Source of the DNA: Candidatus Roseilinea sp.
GTDB taxonomy: Bacteria; Chloroflexota; Anaerolineae; J036; Brachytrichaceae
DNA length: 64,000 nt
Reading direction: 5' to 3'
Assembly: GCA_025998955.1 (NCBI GenBank)
Contig: AP024676.1
Coordinates: 4,216,001-4,280,000 of the forward strand
Part shown: positions 57,864-64,000 of the stretch, piece by piece
Layout: the number at the start of each line of letters is the position of its first letter
Position numbering within the stretch: position 1 is the stretch's first letter
Made by a program: the position numbers and the translations under genes
Notes under the pieces: model-generated
Told to the model about the DNA's origin: nothing
What the model saw: only the letters and a program-made list of their open reading frames with translations
Database searches by the model: none

Positions 57864-58355
57864 ATGGAACTGACGCACCTCGATTCATCCGGTCAGGCGC
57901 GCATGGTTGACGTGAGCGCCAAGGCGGACACGCACCGCACGGCCGTCGCGCACGCGACCGTGACGATGAGCCGCGCGGCCTACGACGCCATCGTCCAGGG
58001 CAACGTGAAGAAGGGCGACGCCCTCGGCGCGGCCCGTATCGCCGGCATTATGGCCGCCAAGCGGGCCAGCGATCTGATCCCGCTCTGCCACCCCATCACG
58101 CTGACGCGGGTCGAGGTCCGCTGCGAGCCTGTTGATGGACGCATCGAGATCGAAGCGCGCGTCGAGTGTGTGGGCAAGACCGGCGTGGAGATGGAGGCGC
58201 TGACGGCGGTCAGCATCGCTGCGCTTACCATCTACGATATGGTGAAAGGCATGGACCGCGGCATGACGATCAGCGAAGTGCGGCTGCTCGCGCGCAGCGG
58301 CGGCAAATCCGGCGAGTGGCAAGCAGACGACTACCGGAATGATCGCGAAGGATGA
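57864..58355 (+). CDS. moaC: Cyclic pyranopterin monophosphate synthase
   Basis: MoaC completes conversion of the MoaA product to cPMP. The 163-aa protein has [29 protein letters not shown] and [20 protein letters not shown] then VKGMDRGM. Length and motifs are normal. moaD begins 4 bp after the stop. Confidence 0.96.
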   Translation: MELTHLDSSGQARMVDVSAKADTHRTAVAHATVTMSRAAYDAIVQGNVKKGDALGAARIAGIMAAKRASDLIPLCHPITLTRVEVRCEPVDGRIEIEARVECVGKTGVEMEALTAVSIAALTIYDMVKGMDRGMTISEVRLLARSGGKSGEWQADDYRNDREG

Positions 58356-58359
58356 GGCG

Positions 58360-58605
58360 ATGTTGATCAAGCTGTTCGCCACGTTGAAAGATCGCGCCGG
58401 CGCAGGCGAGATTACCCTCTCGGCGGAGGGTGAGTTCACGGTTGCCGAATTGCGCGCTCGCATCGCTGCCCAGCACCCCGAGCTGGCCGAGCTGGTCGCG
58501 CGCTCGATCGTCGCGGTCAACCGCGAATTCGCTTTCAACGACGACGTAGTGCGCGCGATGGACGAGGTCGCCCTCTTTCCACCGGTGAGCGGCGGATGCC
58601 TATGA
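58360..58605 (+). CDS. moaD: Molybdopterin synthase small subunit, with two residues after the Gly-Gly
   Basis: MoaD carries the sulfur for the dithiolene on a C-terminal Gly-Gly thiocarboxylate. This 81-aa protein has the ubiquitin-like sequence MLIKLFATLKDRAGAGEITL and ends VALFPPVSGG-CL. The expected end is Gly-Gly; here TGC CTA precede a TGA. A change of TGA to TGC at 58597-58599 would explain it. Function would need trimming of Cys-Leu. The stop overlaps the moaE start by 4 nt. Confidence 0.9.
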   Translation: MLIKLFATLKDRAGAGEITLSAEGEFTVAELRARIAAQHPELAELVARSIVAVNREFAFNDDVVRAMDEVALFPPVSGGCL

Positions 58606-59051
58606 CCCAGCCAACGATCGTTCGAATCACCTCAGACCCGATTGACCTGAACGCATTGCAGCGAGCCGTGACCACGCCGCACGACGGCGCGGTCGTGATA
58701 TTCACCGGCACGGTGCGCGGCGTCACCGGCGCCGAGCGAACCGAGAAGCTCGAATATGAGGCCTACGCCGAGATGGCCATAGCCAAGCTCCGGCAAGTCG
58801 CAGACGAGATGCGGGCCAAGTTCGCGCTGATCCATGGCATCGCCCTGATACAGCGCGTGGGCGAGATGGCCGTCGGCGAGCCGACCGTCGCCGTCGTCGT
58901 CAGCGCCGGACATCGCGGCGATGGCGCGTTCGAAGCCGCGCGCTACGGTATAGACCGACTGAAACAAATCGTGCCGGTGTGGAAGAAGGAGACGCGCCCC
59001 GACGGCTCCTCATGGGTCGAAGGCGATTACATGCCGAACCGGGGGGACTAG
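58602..59051 (+). CDS. moaE: Molybdopterin synthase large subunit
   Basis: MoaE with MoaD converts cPMP to molybdopterin. In this 149-aa protein the motifs are DGAVVIFTGTVRG, LEYEAYAEMA, HRIG-type HGIALIQRVGEMAVGE, VSAGHRGDGAFEAARYGIDR and VPVWKKETRPDG with the catalytic Lys. The ATG at 58602 overlaps the moaD stop; an ATG two codons upstream is possible. Confidence 0.95.
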   Translation: MTQPTIVRITSDPIDLNALQRAVTTPHDGAVVIFTGTVRGVTGAERTEKLEYEAYAEMAIAKLRQVADEMRAKFALIHGIALIQRVGEMAVGEPTVAVVVSAGHRGDGAFEAARYGIDRLKQIVPVWKKETRPDGSSWVEGDYMPNRGD

Positions 59052-59133
59052 AGGCGAATGCGCGGTTGGCCTCGCCGATTGATTTGCTCCCGGCGAGCAA
59101 CGCAGCCGCATTATCTTCACTGCACACCTTTCG

Positions 59134-61134
59134 ATGCTGCTCCCGGATCATGCGCTCGGCCTGGCGGCGTTCGTTCTAATCAATCTCATTCCCGGCTACG
59201 CGTGGATCGAAGTCTTCTGGCCGCAATCCGCGCCGCTTTCACCCGCCGAACGCTTCGGCCTGGCCACCGGCGCCGGCGTCGCTATCCCTCCGCTGTTGAT
59301 CTATCTGGCCGACCTCGTTGGGTTGAAGTGGGGGCGCGAAGCGACGTGGGGTTACGCGGTGATCGCTGTGCTGGTCATGATTGCCTTGGCCATCGCGCGG
59401 CACCGGGCGCTGCGCTCCGTGCTCCTTGACCCGCGGCGCACCGACTGGGTCTTTCTCGGGTTGTTCGTCCTGACGCTGATGGCAGCTTGGGCACGCTTGT
59501 ATGCCGTGCGCGAGCTGCGCGCCGGCATGTTCGGCGACTCGGTGCATCACACCATGATCGTACAGCTCATGCTGGAGAACGGCGGGCTGTTCTCATCGTG
59601 GCAACCCTATGCGCCGCTCACCACGCTGACCTACCACTTTGGCTTTCACGCTAATGTCGCGTTCTACGCCTGGCTGCTCGGCGCGCCGGCGACCACCAGC
59701 GTGCTCATCTATGGACAGTTGCTGAACGCGGCTGCGGTGCCAACGGCGTTCCTCCTGGCGTCGCGCGTTATCGGCGCGTATGCACCCGAGCGCACATCAG
59801 TTGCTGCTGCCGGATTGTGGTCCGCCGCGTTCATCGGTTTCGCCAACACCATGCCGGCCTACTTCGTCAACTGGGGGCGCTACACGCAACTGGCCGGCCA
59901 GATCATCCTGCCCGCGTTGCTGGTCGTGTGGATCGAGTTGATCGAGCGAAGCGCGAGTGGCAGGCTCAAAGCCGGCTGGCCTCTGATTGCGCCGGCAGCT
60001 TGGCTCACAACGGCGCTGATGTTGACGCACTATATCGTCACCATTTTTGCCGCGCTCATGGTGGGCAGCTACCTGGTCGCGCGCATCCTGCACCTGAGCG
60101 CAGCGCGACCGGCGCTCTGCATTTCGTTGCCCGCGCTAGGCGCTGCTGCAGCGGCGCTTGTGGCCGCGTGGCCGTGGATCGAGACGACGCTGACCGGCGG
60201 GCTGCTGCGCAACACATCGCTCATGGTCAGCGGCGGCGTCAGTGCCGACCGCGTGGCCGGCTATGCAACGCTGACGCCGATCGCGCCTTTCTACTTGAAA
60301 GGCTGGCTACTTGCATTGGCGATCATTGGCCTAGGCATCGCCATCGCGCAGCGACAGTGGCGGCCGACGATCTTCGCGGTCTGGGCAGGCCTGTTACTGT
60401 TCACGGTCACGCCGAATACTTTCGGGCTGCCCGGCAACGGCGTCGTTGACCAGCTCACGGCATACATCGCGCTCTATGTGCCGGTCGCGCCGTTGGCCGG
60501 TTATGGCTTGGCCGAACTACACGCTTGGGTGATGCATCGGCTCGGGGCGCGGCTGAAATGGGCGACGTGTGTCTATTTGCCTGTCACACTGGTTGCGACG
60601 CTCGTGGTTGGTGCGTGGGGCGCAGCCACTTGGCTGCCGCGCGTCGTCGAACCGACCCGGCAGATGCTCACGCCTGCCGACGAACGCGCCATGGCTTGGA
60701 TCGCTGCCAACCTGCCCGAGGACGCCCGTTTCGTGGTCAACACCTTTCCGGCCTATGGCGGATCGCTGATCGCCGGCACCGACGGCGGCTGGTGGATCCC
60801 GCTCATGACCCGGCGCGCAACCAACCTGCCGCCGATCACCTACGGCAGCGAAGCGTTCGAGGATCCGGCGTTCTATCGCCAGACCAACGCCTTCGCCGCC
60901 GCGCTGCGTGGCGCGCCACTCACCGATCCGGCGCCGCGCGCCATCAACCTGACGACGCCGGAGAACGTTCGGCGTCTGCGCGCGGCGGGGTTTACGCACG
61001 TCTACAAGGGCGCCAACCAAACGCCCGGACCGGCGCAGGCCGACTGGATAGATACGACTGCCCTACGAAACAGCGACTACTTTCAACTGATCTACGAGGC
61101 GGACGGTGTCGAAATCTTCGCGCTTGTAAAATGA
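59134..61134 (+). CDS. Multi-pass membrane protein, GT-C glycosyltransferase-like
   Basis: A 666-aa integral membrane protein with about 12 hydrophobic segments and a C-terminal extracytoplasmic domain of about 160 residues (after LVVGAWGAATWLPRVV). The first large loop contains GMFGDSVHHTMIVQLMLENG, an acidic loop like the catalytic loop of GT-C transferases. It probably moves sugars from lipid carriers in surface glycan assembly. It overlaps nothing and leads the second glycan cluster. Confidence 0.75.
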   Translation: MLLPDHALGLAAFVLINLIPGYAWIEVFWPQSAPLSPAERFGLATGAGVAIPPLLIYLADLVGLKWGREATWGYAVIAVLVMIALAIARHRALRSVLLDPRRTDWVFLGLFVLTLMAAWARLYAVRELRAGMFGDSVHHTMIVQLMLENGGLFSSWQPYAPLTTLTYHFGFHANVAFYAWLLGAPATTSVLIYGQLLNAAAVPTAFLLASRVIGAYAPERTSVAAAGLWSAAFIGFANTMPAYFVNWGRYTQLAGQIILPALLVVWIELIERSASGRLKAGWPLIAPAAWLTTALMLTHYIVTIFAALMVGSYLVARILHLSAARPALCISLPALGAAAAALVAAWPWIETTLTGGLLRNTSLMVSGGVSADRVAGYATLTPIAPFYLKGWLLALAIIGLGIAIAQRQWRPTIFAVWAGLLLFTVTPNTFGLPGNGVVDQLTAYIALYVPVAPLAGYGLAELHAWVMHRLGARLKWATCVYLPVTLVATLVVGAWGAATWLPRVVEPTRQMLTPADERAMAWIAANLPEDARFVVNTFPAYGGSLIAGTDGGWWIPLMTRRATNLPPITYGSEAFEDPAFYRQTNAFAAALRGAPLTDPAPRAINLTTPENVRRLRAAGFTHVYKGANQTPGPAQADWIDTTALRNSDYFQLIYEADGVEIFALVK

Positions 61135-61135
61135 A

Positions 61136-62338
61136 GTGACCGTGAAGATGTGCGTCATCGGCCCAACGTGGCCTTTTCGCGGAGGCATTGCTCACTACAC
61201 CACGCTACTGGTGAAGCACCTTCGTGAGCGCCACACTGTGCGCTTCATCACGTATATCAAGCAGTACCCGAAGTGGCTCTACCCGGGCAATACCGCCATG
61301 GACCCCAGCCCGGATTCGAGCGTGTTGCGCATCGAGTGCGATCGCCTGCTCACGCCGTGGAATCCCCTCACGTGGTGGAGAACTTACCGGCTGATCAAGG
61401 GCGACCAACCCGATGTTTTGCTCTTGCAGTGGTGGACGCCGTTCTTCTCACCGATGCTGTTCTTCCTCACACGGATGCTGAAGCACGAGTCGCGCATCCG
61501 CGTCATCTTTTTGTGTCATCACCTCATTGCGCCCGATGGCGGCATCTTCGACTGGTTTCTGGCGCGGCGCATCCTGTGGCGCGGCAACGGCTTCATCGTG
61601 ATGAGCGAAGAGGACTTCGCGCTGTTGCGCCGGGCGCTGCCGCGCGCGCGCATCAAAGGCACGACACATCCGCCCTACGACGTCTTTAGCCGCGCGCCGA
61701 TCCCGCGCGACCAGGCGCGCGCCAAGCTGGGGCTGCCGCTCGACGTGCCGGTGGTGCTGTTCTTCGGCTTTGTCCGGCGCTACAAGGGATTGCGCCACCT
61801 ACTGGAGGCGATGCGCATCGCGCGCGACCGGCTGCCCGCTGCAAAGTTACTCGTCGTAGGCGAGTTCTGGGAGGACGAGCGCTTGTATCGCGACCTCATC
61901 CGCCAGCTCGGCTTGCAAGACGCCGTTCACATTTACAACCAATACATCCCCAACGACCAAATCACGGTGTATTTCTCCGCAGCAGATGTGGTCGCGCTGC
62001 CCTATCTCGAAGCGACGCAGAGCGGTGTTGCGCAGCTTGCCATCGGCTTCGAACGACCCATCATCGCGACCAACGTGGGCGGCATGGCCGACGTGGTGCA
62101 CCACGGCGAAACCGGCTTCGTCGTCCAGCCGGGAGATTCACAGGCATTGGCCGCGGCGTTGATCGAATTCTTCTCCCGCAACTTGGCAGAGCCATTTTCG
62201 CAGCGCATCCGCCAGGATAAAGAGTCGGCTTCCTGGCTGCCGATGATCCAGTTGATCGAAGAATTGGCGCAGCCGCTGCCTGCTGAGCAAGCCGAAGCGA
62301 TTGCGGCGATTCGCCGACCCTCGCCGCGTGTGTTCTAG
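61136..62338 (+). CDS. Glycosyltransferase, family 4
   Basis: This 400-aa GT-B enzyme begins KMCVIGPTWPFRGGIAHYTT and contains VLFFGFVRRYKGLRHLLEAM and the nucleotide-sugar site ALPYLEATQSGVAQLAIGFE then RPIIATNVGGMADVV. The GTG start lies one base after the upstream stop. The acceptor and donor sugars are unknown. Confidence 0.92.
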   Translation: MTVKMCVIGPTWPFRGGIAHYTTLLVKHLRERHTVRFITYIKQYPKWLYPGNTAMDPSPDSSVLRIECDRLLTPWNPLTWWRTYRLIKGDQPDVLLLQWWTPFFSPMLFFLTRMLKHESRIRVIFLCHHLIAPDGGIFDWFLARRILWRGNGFIVMSEEDFALLRRALPRARIKGTTHPPYDVFSRAPIPRDQARAKLGLPLDVPVVLFFGFVRRYKGLRHLLEAMRIARDRLPAAKLLVVGEFWEDERLYRDLIRQLGLQDAVHIYNQYIPNDQITVYFSAADVVALPYLEATQSGVAQLAIGFERPIIATNVGGMADVVHHGETGFVVQPGDSQALAAALIEFFSRNLAEPFSQRIRQDKESASWLPMIQLIEELAQPLPAEQAEAIAAIRRPSPRVF

Positions 62339-62356
62339 CATGCAGCGCTCACTGCC

Positions 62357-63550
62357 ATGCGCATTGCACTGCTATGTACGTCTGGACTGGACAATGCCTT
62401 ACCCCGTGGGCGGCTCTTGCCGCTGGCGCGTGAGCTGGCCAAGACAGGACACGAACTCCACCTGCTCTTGTTGCATCCAACGTTCGACCGATTAAGGCCG
62501 GATGAGCGCACGTGCACTCGAAATGGCGTGCACATCGCGCATGTCGCTCAGATGCATGTGTATGGCCTGCCGGGGGAACGACGCTACTTCGGCACGACGG
62601 AGTTGATCAAAGTCTCACTTCACGCGACGCTTGCGTTGTGGCGCGCGTGTGTTCGACTCCACCCAGACGTCATCCATGTGTGCAAGCCGCAGCCCATCAA
62701 CGGGCTGGCCGGCTGGCTGGCGGCGCGACAACTCAATCGCCCTCTGTTTGTGGATTGTGACGATTACGAAGCCGAGGCGAACCGGACGAACAGCGCCTTT
62801 CAGCGCAGGATGCTCGCCTGGTGGGAAGATCGGTTGCCGCTGCACGCGCGAGGCGTCACTGTGAACACGCGCTTCCTATTCGAGCGATGCCGCGCGATGG
62901 GTGTGCCTGAGGTGCGATTGCGCTACGTGCCGAACGGCGCAGATGCACTGCCTGCCGAGACTTCGCCACCGGCAGCGCTCCGACATCTGGCCGGGCATCC
63001 CATCGTGCTCTATGTAGGCACGCTCAGCATCGCCTCGCACGCAGTGGACTTGCTGCTGGATGCCTTTGCTCATGTCGAGCACACGCTACCGGCGGCGCAG
63101 CTTGTGATCGTCGGCGACGGCGACGACCGCGACGCGCTCAAGACACGCGCAGATCGGCTTGAGCTGCGCAACGTCCACTGGCTAGGCCGCCTTTCACCGG
63201 ATGAAGCGCGCCGGTGCTATGCAGCCGCCTATTGCTCGGTGGATCCGGTGCGCGATACGCCGACGATGCGCGCGCGGTCGCCGCTCAAAATCGTCGAGAG
63301 CTTGGCTGCCGGCACACCGGTTGTCACCGGCGACGTGGGCGACCGGCGTGAGATGCTGGCTGGTGGTGATGCCGGTGTGCTGGTCGCTCCGAACGATGTC
63401 CGGGCGTTGGCCGATGGCATCCTGTGTGTGCTGAGCGACACGTGGCTGCGCGCTAAGCTGCAGGCCGGCGCACTACGCCAACGCGAAGGCTACCGCTGGG
63501 ATGGGCTGGCGGCTGCGTGGTCTGGGATATACTCATGCGTGCCTACGTAA
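62357..63550 (+). CDS. Glycosyltransferase, family 4
   Basis: A 397-aa GT-B enzyme with VVNAPF-like N-terminal region RGRLLPLARELAKTGHELHL, the donor region VLYVGTLSIASHAVDLLLDA and ARSPLKIVESLAAGTPVVTG then DVGDRREML. It follows the preceding transferase by 18 bp and probably adds the next sugar. Confidence 0.92.
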   Translation: MRIALLCTSGLDNALPRGRLLPLARELAKTGHELHLLLLHPTFDRLRPDERTCTRNGVHIAHVAQMHVYGLPGERRYFGTTELIKVSLHATLALWRACVRLHPDVIHVCKPQPINGLAGWLAARQLNRPLFVDCDDYEAEANRTNSAFQRRMLAWWEDRLPLHARGVTVNTRFLFERCRAMGVPEVRLRYVPNGADALPAETSPPAALRHLAGHPIVLYVGTLSIASHAVDLLLDAFAHVEHTLPAAQLVIVGDGDDRDALKTRADRLELRNVHWLGRLSPDEARRCYAAAYCSVDPVRDTPTMRARSPLKIVESLAAGTPVVTGDVGDRREMLAGGDAGVLVAPNDVRALADGILCVLSDTWLRAKLQAGALRQREGYRWDGLAAAWSGIYSCVPT

Positions 63551-63563
63551 ACTCTCGTCCGTC

Positions 63564-64000
63564 ATGACCGTTGCAGAGCGCCTCAAATCTTACCGCGATG
63601 CCTTCATCGTGTGGCGGACCGGTCAGCTCACTCGGCACAGCTCACTCGTCGCCACCTTCGCGCGCGGGATCTTCGCTGCTACTTCCGGCACCACGCTGTC
63701 CTACTTGCTTGGTGCGATCGTCACGGTGCTGATCGCGCGCGAGTTGGGCGTGAGCAGCTACGGCGAATACGCGACGGTCATGGCCAGCCTGGGACTGCTC
63801 TCCAACCTCCTCGGCCTTGGTTTGGACACATGGCTGGTCGGCGAAGGCGCGCGCCGGCCACAGCAGCTCGATGCGCTGGCCTGGCAAGTGCTGTTCTTGA
63901 AGGCAGTCGGTTCGTCGGCGATGCTGGGCGTGCTGCTGTGGGGATGGCTGAGCGAGGCTAACGCTGCCGTGTTCATCATCGGCAGCCTTGGCGTAATCGC
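63564..64000 (+). CDS. Polysaccharide flippase (Wzx-like), cut by window edge
   Basis: From ATG 63564 the first 145 codons are visible. FARGIFAATSGTTLSYLLGA and LGVSSYGEYATVMASLGLLS match the start of MATE-like Wzx flippases, with at least three hydrophobic segments visible. It would move lipid-linked glycan across the membrane, completing the cluster of transferases. The 3' end lies outside the window. Confidence 0.88.
   Translation, partial: MTVAERLKSYRDAFIVWRTGQLTRHSSLVATFARGIFAATSGTTLSYLLGAIVTVLIARELGVSSYGEYATVMASLGLLSNLLGLGLDTWLVGEGARRPQQLDALAWQVLFLKAVGSSAMLGVLLWGWLSEANAAVFIIGSLGVI

Overview
The window is GC-rich, gene-dense bacterial DNA with short gaps and long co-directional gene runs. 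LysM proteins with Pro/Thr-rich linkers, the mix of pathway genes and many degenerate 7-bp tandem repeats between genes suggest a Chloroflexota bacterium (Anaerolineae or a nearby class). This is an inference from gene content; no marker gene here proves it.

Layout. (1) 1-10,080, minus strand: a shikimate super-operon. Two different DAHP synthases come first, then tyrA, aroA, aroE, aroC, an aroK-aroB fusion and aroQ, ending with an ECF sigma factor and its anti-sigma partner. Its leader encodes a 32-aa peptide with a Phe/Tyr/Trp-rich core, followed by an intrinsic terminator and a competing pairing: a ribosome-mediated attenuator. (2) 10,241-17,111, plus: ABC importer and xanthine-dehydrogenase-type molybdenum hydroxylase. 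(3) 17,133-30,878, mostly minus: a MoxR/VWA pair, two zinc-ribbon LysM membrane proteins, HD hydrolase, YdcF-like protein, cdd, a CBS-domain membrane protein, glmU, tRNA-Gln(CUG), rtcB, ndh and a GalT-like protein. (4) 31,085-36,205, plus: eno, a thioredoxin lipoprotein, an L,D-transpeptidase, a uxuA-like gene and trpD. (5) 36,224-42,768, minus: an arginine operon, argC, GNAT-argB fusion, mntA, truncated hepT, long-type argG, vapC relic and GNAT-argG fusion. It sits behind a consensus promoter, a 27-aa Arg-rich leader peptide and a terminator, a second attenuator. (6) 42,777-45,724, minus: polyamine-type ABC permeases and ATPase. (7) 46,281-52,360, plus: an exopolysaccharide cluster. (8) 52,554-56,687, plus: a PotD-like binding protein, an aminoaldehyde dehydrogenase, a DHDPS-family enzyme and a small zinc-ribbon protein. 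(9) 56,808-59,051, plus: moaA-moaC-moaD-moaE. (10) 59,134-64,000, plus: a second surface-glycan cluster, cut by the window edge.

How the parts fit. The moa genes could supply cofactor to the molybdenum hydroxylase. The PotABC and PotD genes flank the exopolysaccharide cluster and, with the aldehyde dehydrogenase, suggest polyamine uptake and breakdown. The two biosynthetic operons share one control logic: a nearly leaderless, amino-acid-rich leader peptide, then a segment inside the peptide gene that can pair with the terminator. The genome also carries heptamer and nonamer tandem repeats at gene borders, several of which run inside reading frames (aroQ, aroA, argC, GNAT-argG, the GalT-like gene). 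The two attenuators, the two GNAT fusions in arginine synthesis and the repeat families are the most novel observations.
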